Assembly (NCBI GenBank): GCA_026392135.1
Contig: JAPLCR010000292.1
Location: forward strand, 1-12,359
From: Armatimonadota bacterium
Lineage (GTDB): Bacteria; Armatimonadota; Chthonomonadetes; Chthonomonadales; Chthonomonadaceae
Reading direction: 5' to 3'
DNA length: 12,359 nucleotides
In this document: in pieces, positions 6,034-12,076 of the stretch
Layout of the letters: each line of letters starts with the position of its first letter
How positions within the stretch are numbered: the first letter of the stretch is position 1
Made by a program: the position numbers and the translations under genes
The notes under the pieces: model-generated
Databases searched by the model: none
What the model was told of the DNA's origin: nothing
The model's input: only the letters and a program-made list of their open reading frames with translations

Positions 6034-7102
6034 ACCGCCTCCTGACAAAATCACGGCGATTAAACCAACCCCAACCCCTCCTTTACAGAACCGCATTCCG
6101 GGTGACATTGCCACCGCTACCGATGCCGTCTCCCTTCCTCTGAACGTTCAGCGTACCGATTCGGAGGAGCAACTACGCCACTATCGACAGGAGAAAGACC
6201 TCGCGAATGTGATTCTTTCACTTCGTCGCGCCCTCAACGAGCACCCACATGAACTTGTTCTGCGTGAACAGTTGGTACAAGCCTATCAAGACCGGGGGCA
6301 GTGGGGAATGGCGAAGTCTGAGGTTGAGCGTGCGATGACGTTTCAACCAGAAAGCACAATTTTGCGGCGGCTCTACGGCAACATCCTTTTCAATCAAGGG
6401 GATGTTCCAAATGCGCTGAAATCCTATCGGGAGGCGATACGCCTCGACCCAAAGAACGTTTTAGCGCAAATCGCATTGGGAGACGCACTCCTCGCAGACA
6501 ATCAGTTCAAAGAGGCGTTTGATGTCTACGAGACGGCTATTAAGAACTCACCTGAAAGCCCTATTCCGTACCGTCGGCTCGCACGTGCTCTACTGAGCAG
6601 AGCAGATACCGACCCGAAAAACTACGATGTGAGCGTTGATAATCTGCTGAAAGCAAAGTCGAAGACACCGCCCGCCGAGACCGAAGGCTATACAGAAGAC
6701 TATATCGCCATTATGCGCCTTATGGAATCGCGCATTCGCGATATGATAAGTGAACTCCAAAATGGGCTTGCAGCGTACCGTCAGGGAAAAATAAAGGTCG
6801 CTGACCTTAATCGAGCATTAAGCGATATGAAGGAACGGGCAAAGTATGCCGAAGATTATCTGGACAAACTGCCGCCTGCAATCGGGCACGACCCAACTCA
6901 GGCGAAGTACCAGCAGGCTACGGCGTTTCTCTCGCAAGCAGTAAGCCTTTTTCGAGCCTACTTGCAAGACAACGATTCGATGACCGAGACGACGCTTCGT
7001 ACAACCCTTGTGAATGCGAATAGAGAGCTGACTGCCGCAGGGCTACGCCTCATTGCCACGAAAACAGCTCTGCCAACCAATAACGCCCCTGTAAACCCGT
7101 AA
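5837..7102 (+). CDS. TPR protein, likely C-terminal part of the 5215 gene in the +1 frame
   Basis: The open frame spans these limits, but residues before about 5960 look like a shadow of the 5215 frame. Sensible sequence begins with a Pro/Thr/Lys linker (TKEPTTPKPSG). At least three TPR units follow (DLANVILSLRRALNEHP, GQWGMAKSEVERAMTFQP, GDVPNALKSYREAIRLDP, NQFKEAFDVYETAIKNSP), then a long helical C-terminal region. It has no signal peptide, no convincing Shine-Dalgarno and no good start (ATG 5909 and GTG 5936 are the options). Removing one base from GGGG at 5956-5959 fuses it smoothly to the upstream exported domain, giving a protein of about 628 residues. I therefore read the pair as one TPR protein broken, mis-sequenced or recoded. 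Confidence 0.75.
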   Translation: MSECQALLLYGWHKMLQTAPKPNQMTLRSLHRPVKSTAQEGTKEPTTPKPSGLNPVGNDTPTKAVKPPPDKITAIKPTPTPPLQNRIPGDIATATDAVSLPLNVQRTDSEEQLRHYRQEKDLANVILSLRRALNEHPHELVLREQLVQAYQDRGQWGMAKSEVERAMTFQPESTILRRLYGNILFNQGDVPNALKSYREAIRLDPKNVLAQIALGDALLADNQFKEAFDVYETAIKNSPESPIPYRRLARALLSRADTDPKNYDVSVDNLLKAKSKTPPAETEGYTEDYIAIMRLMESRIRDMISELQNGLAAYRQGKIKVADLNRALSDMKERAKYAEDYLDKLPPAIGHDPTQAKYQQATAFLSQAVSLFRAYLQDNDSMTETTLRTTLVNANRELTAAGLRLIATKTALPTNNAPVNP

Positions 7103-7171
7103 CCCAACCTGCAAGGAGAGCGGTAGGGGGTGTGTTTACCTGAAGTAGAGTAGGAGCGTAGCAGTGACGGA

Positions 7172-8014
7172 ATGAACATTGAGGTCTCAAACGATACGCT
7201 AGTGTGGGGGCTTATCTGTGGCGGGGTCTCCTGCCTAACGTATAGTGCCTATCAGCAGTACAAAGCCCAGGCTACTGCTACGTATGCCGCAAGGCTCGGA
7301 GGCGATACTGTTATCATGTGTGCGCCCCTACGACCTCAACAAGATGCCCTTTTGCTTCCCGTTCGAGATAGCCGAGAAGAGGCTATTGCAGATTCCATGC
7401 CCGCCTATATCCTGAATATAGAGCGCACGACACTTACACTACAGACCGACCCAAAACCCGGTAAAACCTACTGCGACACGTTTCCAGTGGGAGGTTCCGT
7501 CGTCATTGAGGTTAAAGGCGTCTCTGCCATCTACCGCTTTGAGACACGTGTTTTGGATAGAGTGCGAATTCCCTCCAACCTACAAGAGTTTCATGTCACG
7601 GTAATGCGCCCGCGCTGGGTGGTAAAAATACAACGCCGTCACCATGAGCGCGTCACCCTATCGCTTCCCGCCTCCATTGAAAGGGTTCAGGATGGGGCGA
7701 ACACGCAGAGATCTGGGCTCATCGATAATATCTCTGAAGGCGGGGTTTCCATGCGTATTGGAGAAGCCAACTCCCCGCACCTACTCGCGGAGTGGCAACG
7801 CAACTACGTGCCCGGTACGACTCTTCGCCTCCGCGTTGACCTTCCGAACCTTCCCAATCGCCTTCTGGCGCGAGTCTGCGCCGCTGAAACTATCGTTGTA
7901 CGCGGCGGGCTAGCATTGCGGCTCGGTTGTGCCTTTCTCTCTCCCTCTGTTAACGAGCAAGAGGCTATTCTACGCTATATTGCACAACTCCAATCCCATC
8001 CCATCCAAGAGTAG
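7172..8014 (+). CDS. PilZ-domain c-di-GMP receptor with N-terminal membrane anchor
   Basis: A 280-residue protein. The first 25 residues include one likely membrane segment (LVWGLICGGVSCLTYSAY). Residues about 45-150 form a YcgR-N-like beta domain, and a PilZ domain follows from about 152. Both c-di-GMP-binding motifs are present: RxxxR at R156-R160 (RHHER) and N/DxSxxG at N186-G191 (NISEGG). The protein should therefore bind c-di-GMP at the inner membrane and pass the signal to a partner. AGGAG (7152-7156) lies 15 bases before the ATG, which is rather far. The gene is 69 bases after the TPR frame, on the same strand, and probably in the same operon. YcgR-like proteins act on flagella, but no flagellar gene is nearby, so the output is unknown. 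Confidence 0.88.
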   Translation: MNIEVSNDTLVWGLICGGVSCLTYSAYQQYKAQATATYAARLGGDTVIMCAPLRPQQDALLLPVRDSREEAIADSMPAYILNIERTTLTLQTDPKPGKTYCDTFPVGGSVVIEVKGVSAIYRFETRVLDRVRIPSNLQEFHVTVMRPRWVVKIQRRHHERVTLSLPASIERVQDGANTQRSGLIDNISEGGVSMRIGEANSPHLLAEWQRNYVPGTTLRLRVDLPNLPNRLLARVCAAETIVVRGGLALRLGCAFLSPSVNEQEAILRYIAQLQSHPIQE

Positions 8015-8021
8015 AGAAATC

Positions 8022-8116
8022 CCCTTCCAATTCGTTCGTTTACCCAAAAAAGTGCCGATTCTCTTGACAGGGTGCGACTCTATATGTCAGAGTCAACTAT
8101 CATCCAATTGGAAGGG
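8022..8116 (+). promoter_or_regulatory. Long inverted repeat able to mask the downstream ribosome-binding site
   Basis: CCCTTCCAATT (8022-8032), seven bases after the pilZ stop, is the exact reverse complement of AATTGGAAGGG (8106-8116). The second arm includes the Shine-Dalgarno GGAAGGGAG of the gene starting at 8128. Transcripts reading through from pilZ would carry both arms and could hide the site. Transcripts starting inside the loop would not. Confidence 0.45.
8064..8096 (+). promoter_or_regulatory. TTGACA box with overlapping inverted repeats
   Basis: A perfect TTGACA -35-like box is at 8064-8069, but no good -10 lies at 16-18 bases. The inverted repeat GACTCT/AGAGTC (8076-8081, 8089-8094) follows. 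Alternative pairings TGACA/TGTCA (8065-8069, 8085-8089) and TTGAC/GTCAA (8064-8068, 8092-8096) also exist. This may be a regulated, activator-dependent promoter or an operator. Confidence 0.35.
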
Positions 8117-8127
8117 AGAAACCCCCT

Positions 8128-9627
8128 GTGTTTTCATGGACTCACTACTTCTCACCCCTCTCATCGCAACCCAAACCTACACTAACGCGCCGCCTACGCA
8201 CTGTAGGCTTCTCTCTTATAGCCTTCGGCGGTCTGATGATTGGCACGGTCAGCTCTGTGAAGGCGCAGGATAAAGACCCCCTGATAGACGACGAAATCAA
8301 GCCCGCAGAGGTAAAGGCTCCAGTTCGCCCTGTCGTACAGCCCCCAATAGCCATTAACTTCCGCGAACGCCCAAAAGTGATGGTAGATAGCAAGCGCCTC
8401 AAGAAGACAATTAGCGTTGACGGTGTTATTGCCGACAATAAGTGGGATACCTTCTACAACACTACGGTAGGAGCCGTGAAGGGCACAATACTCTGTAACT
8501 GGGATGACGACTATCTCTATCTCGGTGTGCGTGCAGACGGGCAGTCGAACGTTGTATTTGACATAGATGCTGGTGCTGATGGCTGGTTGAAAGGGGCAGA
8601 CAACCTCGAAATCGTTGTTGAACAACTACCGAATTCGACCGCGCCCAAAGTCTCAGTGCATCTTCTTGATGCAACCAGTAACAAAGACACTCCCGTCTGG
8701 AACGATACTGCCTACGATCCCAAGAAAATTCTTGTCTCGGTGAAACTGGTGAACAACGTTCAGTACATTGAGTTGGCAATTCCGAAAGAGATGGGAAGTA
8801 TGCTCCTTCGTGATGGAGTCACAATGGGTATTCGAGGTGAGCTGTTCCCGCTCTCCACGCTTCCTTTTACGCCTACTCAGCCCTATGAGCCGCACCTTCT
8901 CCTCGAAGCGACGCTTGTATCATCGCACATTATATCGGCTCCTGGCATCAACCCAACCCTCAGCATCACCGACGACAAGTGTGCTGCAGGGCAAGAGCTT
9001 TCGGCTACACTGCGCCTCTTAAACCAGACCGACCAACCTGTTCCTATAAAGAGCGTGAAGTGGGAGGGGATAGGGAATTCGGTGAACGTTCTCAACTCTG
9101 TGCGGGAGGTTGCCGTTCCGGGGCTACCCCCAACGAAAGCGCGTGACCTGAAGTATAAGACCCGTCTGCCCGAAAAACTCTCACCTGGAACCTATACCAT
9201 CGCCGTAACGGTTGATTTAGAGAACGGCAAGCAGGTCTACTCAACACGTACATTCACCGTTGTAGAGCCGCTTCAGGTACGTATCTTTGGCGATCCTGAC
9301 CCTGTTGCGATCATTGGAACCACTAAGTACGATGTAGTACTTGACATTACGAGTGCGGTTCCGAGCTATCTAAAAGCCGAAGCTGAGATAGTGGTTATGC
9401 CCTCCGGCTGGACACTTGAAGGCAAAAAACGGCGAGGTGTAGAGGTTATTGGCGAAGACAGGCGTAAACTCTTCCGCTTCCGCTTCAAGTTACCCTCTAC
9501 TACTGCTGCTGGTAACTATCCCATCGAGGCTATGCTGACCTACAAGGAGCGAACGTGGACGGTGCGCTATGTCGCCAAAGTCGTGCGAACCGATGCGCCT
9601 ACCATTACGCCTCCTACGGGTAATTAG
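8128..9627 (+). CDS. Secreted CBM9-like protein with C-terminal beta-sandwich domains
   Basis: A 499-residue exported protein. The start is GTG at 8128, nine bases after GGAAGGGAG. A signal peptide with a rather long N-region (charged RRLR at 21-24) is predicted to be cut after VKA, about residue 46. A Pro-rich spacer follows. Residues about 93-270 resemble the CBM9/DOMON-like carbohydrate-binding fold: VDGVIADNKWD at the start, then NWDDDYLYLGVRADG. Two Ig-like or NEW3-like beta domains follow (about 285-395 and 398-490), with phrases such as SPGTYTIAVTVDLENGK and MPSGWTLEGKKR. No catalytic domain is seen, so it is likely a surface or periplasmic polysaccharide-binding protein; the ligand is not predictable. 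It ends before a strong hairpin. Confidence 0.8.
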   Translation: MFSWTHYFSPLSSQPKPTLTRRLRTVGFSLIAFGGLMIGTVSSVKAQDKDPLIDDEIKPAEVKAPVRPVVQPPIAINFRERPKVMVDSKRLKKTISVDGVIADNKWDTFYNTTVGAVKGTILCNWDDDYLYLGVRADGQSNVVFDIDAGADGWLKGADNLEIVVEQLPNSTAPKVSVHLLDATSNKDTPVWNDTAYDPKKILVSVKLVNNVQYIELAIPKEMGSMLLRDGVTMGIRGELFPLSTLPFTPTQPYEPHLLLEATLVSSHIISAPGINPTLSITDDKCAAGQELSATLRLLNQTDQPVPIKSVKWEGIGNSVNVLNSVREVAVPGLPPTKARDLKYKTRLPEKLSPGTYTIAVTVDLENGKQVYSTRTFTVVEPLQVRIFGDPDPVAIIGTTKYDVVLDITSAVPSYLKAEAEIVVMPSGWTLEGKKRRGVEVIGEDRRKLFRFRFKLPSTTAAGNYPIEAMLTYKERTWTVRYVAKVVRTDAPTITPPTGN

Positions 9628-9647
9628 GAGACTGCCTCTGTTCTACA

Positions 9648-9682
9648 ATCGCCCCCTTCCTGAAAATTAGGAAGGGGGTGAT
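9648..9682. terminator. Bidirectional terminator-like hairpin between convergent genes
   Basis: A 14-bp stem with one G-T pair: CCCCCTTCCT at 9652-9661 against AGGAAGGGGG at 9669-9678, with four further outer pairs and a 7-base loop. It lies 20 bases after the CBM9-like gene stop and 43 bases past the mgtC-like stop. There is no clear T-run, so it may work with Rho or as an mRNA 3' stabiliser. A second, weaker hairpin (GAGAGG/CCTCTC, 9686-9707) lies next to it. Confidence 0.65.
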
Positions 9683-9725
9683 TCGGAGAGGAGGGCTTAA
9701 ACCTCTCTTGGTGTTACGCCAAGTA

Positions 9726-10454
9726 CTATTCTAGATGGAAGGAGACAACCCCCTCTTCCTCCATAATTCGATGATTGAAGGCATTGCGGTCGAACTTAGC
9801 AGGTAGTACGAGGCGAAAGTGAACGTGCTTTGTGGCTCTCATCTCTCCCTTTTCCGTGGCACTGCTTCCAGTATCCATGCCAACTCCATGTATCACAAAC
9901 CCAAAACCTGTAAGCATATCCAGTACCCGTGCAACCCCACGATTTGCCTCGATGACCTCCACCTCCAGACTACTGTACTCAGAGCCGATTTTCATGCGCC
10001 TCTCCACGTATCCTAGTAGTGAGAGCGTAAGCAATACAATTACGGTAGCAAGTACACCTAACTCTCCTAATCTTGGACTTGCCCCCAGCGCAATTCCAAT
10101 TCCCGCAGTCGCCCAGATGCTCGCCGCCGTTGTCAAGCCCCGTACCGTCACACCATCGCGCATAATTGCGCCCGCACCTAAAAATCCTACTCCAGAGACA
10201 ATCTGAGCGGCAATGTGTCCGGGGTCGCCGCGCATACCACCTCGTACACCCATCCCTATCTCTACCGAAGCTAGGGTAATCACTGTAGCACCTACCGAGA
10301 CCATGATGTGTGTTCTAAGACCTGCAGGATTACCCCTCATCTGCCTCTCCAACCCTATTAACCCCCCCAACAGTACCGCTAGGCACAAGACCATCGCCTT
10401 ACCCTGAAGCGAAATAGGGTCGATATGAACTCCAAAAAACCAGTCTGTACTCAT
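9726..10454 (-). CDS. MgtC/SapB family membrane protein
   Basis: A 242-residue inner-membrane protein. The family signatures are clear: GLERQMRGNPAGLRTH (34-49) and HIAAQIVSGVGFLGAGAIM (80-98), followed by GVTVRGLTTAASIW. About five membrane helices fill residues 18-150. The C-terminal part (about 160-242) is a soluble ACT-like domain. Family members are linked to survival at low magnesium and in stress, partly by modulating other membrane proteins, but sequence alone does not show transport. ATG 10452-10454 has AGAGG six bases upstream. The gene converges with the CBM9-like gene and diverges from the DUF4331 pair, sharing with it a regulatory region that holds a CRP-type palindrome. I do not name it mgtC because paralogues of the YhiD/SapB type look alike. 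Confidence 0.92.
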   Translation of the reverse strand: MSTDWFFGVHIDPISLQGKAMVLCLAVLLGGLIGLERQMRGNPAGLRTHIMVSVGATVITLASVEIGMGVRGGMRGDPGHIAAQIVSGVGFLGAGAIMRDGVTVRGLTTAASIWATAGIGIALGASPRLGELGVLATVIVLLTLSLLGYVERRMKIGSEYSSLEVEVIEANRGVARVLDMLTGFGFVIHGVGMDTGSSATEKGEMRATKHVHFRLVLPAKFDRNAFNHRIMEEEGVVSFHLE

Positions 10455-10475
10455 GTATTACCTCTTTCGGCACGC

Positions 10476-10481
10476 ATTATT
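10476..10481 (-). promoter_or_regulatory. Possible -10 box for the MgtC-family gene
   Basis: On the minus strand this reads AATAAT, five of six matching TATAAT. It would put the transcription start near 10469, about 15 bases before the start codon. The CRP-type palindrome is then centred about 43 bases upstream of the start, close to the class II activator position. No good -35 is visible, as expected for an activator-dependent promoter. Confidence 0.35.
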
Positions 10482-10495
10482 TCCCGAACACACGT

Positions 10496-10529
10496 CACCA
10501 TTCATGTGAAATACATCACATGAATGGTG
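10496..10529. promoter_or_regulatory. Perfect 14-bp-arm palindrome containing a CRP-type site
   Basis: CACCATTCATGTGA (10496-10509) and TCACATGAATGGTG (10516-10529) are exact reverse complements around AATACA. The core at 10505-10520 is TGTGA-N6-TCACA, the consensus half-sites and spacing of CRP in enterobacteria. The site lies between divergent genes. The arms extend beyond what CRP needs, so an RNA hairpin or another palindrome-binding regulator remains possible. Confidence 0.65.
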
Positions 10530-10578
10530 TGGAATACTTCACTAACAACACTCCTCTCAGGTTCGGTATAGACTGTGT

Positions 10579-10594
10579 AGAACGAATACGTTCT
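10579..10594. promoter_or_regulatory. 16-bp perfect palindrome AGAACG-AATA-CGTTCT
   Basis: Exact 6-bp arms with a 4-base centre in the leader of the DUF4331 pair. TATAGA at 10567-10572, just upstream, is a possible -10 box, in which case the palindrome would lie at the start point. It has the size of a dimeric repressor site; the regulator is unknown. Confidence 0.4.
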
Positions 10595-10603
10595 TCAAAA
10601 ACT

Positions 10604-10652
10604 GTTTCACCCTGTCTCTGCTCGAACCCATGTGAGCAGAATAGTGTGAAAC
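10604..10652 (+). promoter_or_regulatory. Compound stem-loop in the DUF4331 leader
   Basis: The outer stem GTTTCAC/GTGAAAC (10604-10610, 10646-10652) and inner stem TCTGCTC/GAGCAGA (10617-10623, 10634-10640) are both perfect 7-bp pairings, separated by an internal loop and capped by a 10-base loop. It ends 20 bases before the GGAGGG ribosome-binding site. It may stabilise the mRNA or control translation; it matches no riboswitch class I know. Confidence 0.45.
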
Positions 10653-10682
10653 CCTTAAATCTTACACCTGTTGGAGGGAACT

Positions 10683-11417
10683 GTGAAACCGAAATTCACG
10701 CTCAAAAAAACATTGCTTGTGTTAAGTACACTTGCAATCGTCCCTATGTTCATCCTTGCTAAAGCAAAAGGCTCTGACCATGCAGACACCCCAGAAATTG
10801 CGGCTTCGCCCGGATCCGACCTTACGGATGTCTATGTCTTTCCTAGCCCAACCAGTGCTGGTAATGTTGTGCTGGCGATGAACGTTCATCCGCTGATTGC
10901 AACGGGAGCTGGCGGAAGTGCAACATTTGACCCCAACGTACTCTATCAGTTCAAGATAGACAACACAGGCGACAATGTGGAAGATCTAGTCATTCAAGCG
11001 ACTTTTCAAGGCACTGGATCCAGCCAGAAAGTCTACATTGCGGGACCTGCAAAGCCTGCAATTATGGGAACGAAGTCCACGCTTCTTAGTCCCTTCACAA
11101 CCACGGGAATCATCAATAACACCTTCTCGCCTACTTCCAATGTAAAAGTATTTGCGGGAGCGCGGGAAGACTCCTTCTTTTTTGACCTAGAGCAGTTCTT
11201 CACCATTCTACCCGACAGAGCCTCTCCGCTAACAGGAGCAGTAATACCGGACCCGAACGTGCCAAAAGCCGGAACGTGGCGTGCGCCTGGTGTCGCAAAG
11301 GACTTTCTCTCTGCCAATGGATTTAACGTCCTCTCCGTCGTTGTAGAGTTACCAAAATCGCAACTCATCGGCACGGGTGACGGCAAAATCCACGTCTGGT
11401 GTACCACCAGCAAGTAG
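10683..11417 (+). CDS. DUF4331-like exported protein, N-terminal half
   Basis: A 244-residue exported protein of unknown function. The GTG at 10683 is chosen because GGAGGG (10673-10678) lies just before it; the TTG at 10671 overlaps that motif. A Lys-rich start and hydrophobic segment form a signal peptide, probably cut near residue 28. The mature chain opens with SDHADTPEI and SDLTDVYVF, the typical opening of DUF4331 proteins. It then has beta-rich sequence and ends GKIHVWCTTSK. In full-length family members, as I recall them, a comparable VWATTS segment lies mid-protein and is followed by a VDR-x-RPAVN segment. Here the chain stops and the next gene supplies that segment. The gene is 24 bases before its partner, with no terminator between, so the two are almost certainly co-transcribed. 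Confidence 0.83.
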   Translation: MKPKFTLKKTLLVLSTLAIVPMFILAKAKGSDHADTPEIAASPGSDLTDVYVFPSPTSAGNVVLAMNVHPLIATGAGGSATFDPNVLYQFKIDNTGDNVEDLVIQATFQGTGSSQKVYIAGPAKPAIMGTKSTLLSPFTTTGIINNTFSPTSNVKVFAGAREDSFFFDLEQFFTILPDRASPLTGAVIPDPNVPKAGTWRAPGVAKDFLSANGFNVLSVVVELPKSQLIGTGDGKIHVWCTTSK

Positions 11418-11441
11418 AAACATAAAAAGGAGATAACATAG

Positions 11442-12011
11442 ATGAAACGAATACTTGCAGGCTTTTGCGCTATGACGGGTGTTCTCGGTATTACAATTTT
11501 GTCAGGTTGTGGCGGCGGAGGCGACGAGCAGAAGGTCTACAGACAAGTCGACCGATTGGCGCGTCCTGCTGTCAACGAGGTTTTCGCTACGGTGGCGAAT
11601 GGGCGGCATAAAGCCAACGATGAAAACGCTCCAACCGACGATAATGGGTCTTTGGCAAACGACATCCAGTCGTTTATGATTGGGACGGCGGGACGCTCTC
11701 AAGCCATAACCGATGTCGTGAAGGCAGTCCTTTCACCAGACGTTATTATTGCAGATTTGAAGGATAACTCCACCACTGCCGCGTATCTCGGTGTTGAGAC
11801 GGGCGGCGCGACTGGAAATCGCTTTGGGGGACGTGCCCTTACCGATGATGTTGTAGATATCTCTCTGGGTGTCATCTTTGGCGGTACCGTTCCGGCTCTA
11901 GGGTTGGCGGCAGATGACGGTAAGGAGATCCCGACCCTCACGTCGGACAATGTGGATGCAAGCGGCAAACACTTCACCGCGACTTTTCCGTATCTGGGTA
12001 GTCCTCGATAA
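11442..12011 (+). CDS. DUF4331-like lipoprotein, C-terminal half
   Basis: A 189-residue lipoprotein. AAGGAG lies nine bases before the ATG. The signal ends in the lipobox LSGC with Cys23, followed by a Gly-rich tether. The mature part starts QVDRLARPAVNEVF and ends with GRALTDDVVDISLG, then SDNVDASGKHF and TFPYLGSP. These match the C-terminal segments of DUF4331 proteins as I know them (internal -RPAVN- block, -DDVVDI- and terminal FPYL-). Only the C-terminal half of the family is present; the N-terminal half is the preceding gene. The two chains, one soluble and one lipid-anchored, may assemble into one DUF4331 fold outside the cytoplasm. A strong hairpin follows the stop. Confidence 0.75.
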   Translation: MKRILAGFCAMTGVLGITILSGCGGGGDEQKVYRQVDRLARPAVNEVFATVANGRHKANDENAPTDDNGSLANDIQSFMIGTAGRSQAITDVVKAVLSPDVIIADLKDNSTTAAYLGVETGGATGNRFGGRALTDDVVDISLGVIFGGTVPALGLAADDGKEIPTLTSDNVDASGKHFTATFPYLGSPR

Positions 12012-12025
12012 TCAGGAACGCCGCA

Positions 12026-12060
12026 TATAGAGAGAGGGCGAACCTTACCCTCTCTCTATA
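12026..12060. terminator. Strong hairpin after the DUF4331 pair
   Basis: TATAGAGAGAGGG (12026-12038) and CCCTCTCTCTATA (12048-12060) form a perfect 13-bp stem with a 9-base loop, 14 bases after the stop. No T-run follows, so it may be a Rho-type or partial terminator, an mRNA stabiliser, or an attenuator setting the ratio to the next gene, whose ATG is only 17 bases on. Confidence 0.6.
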
Positions 12061-12076
12061 AAAGACCCTAACCAAA

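Noticed and set aside
7929..8273. 114-codon open frame overlapping the end of pilZ and the CBM9-like start
   Set aside because: It is out of frame with both real genes and has no recognisable domain; the GTG-started frame has the signal peptide and domains.
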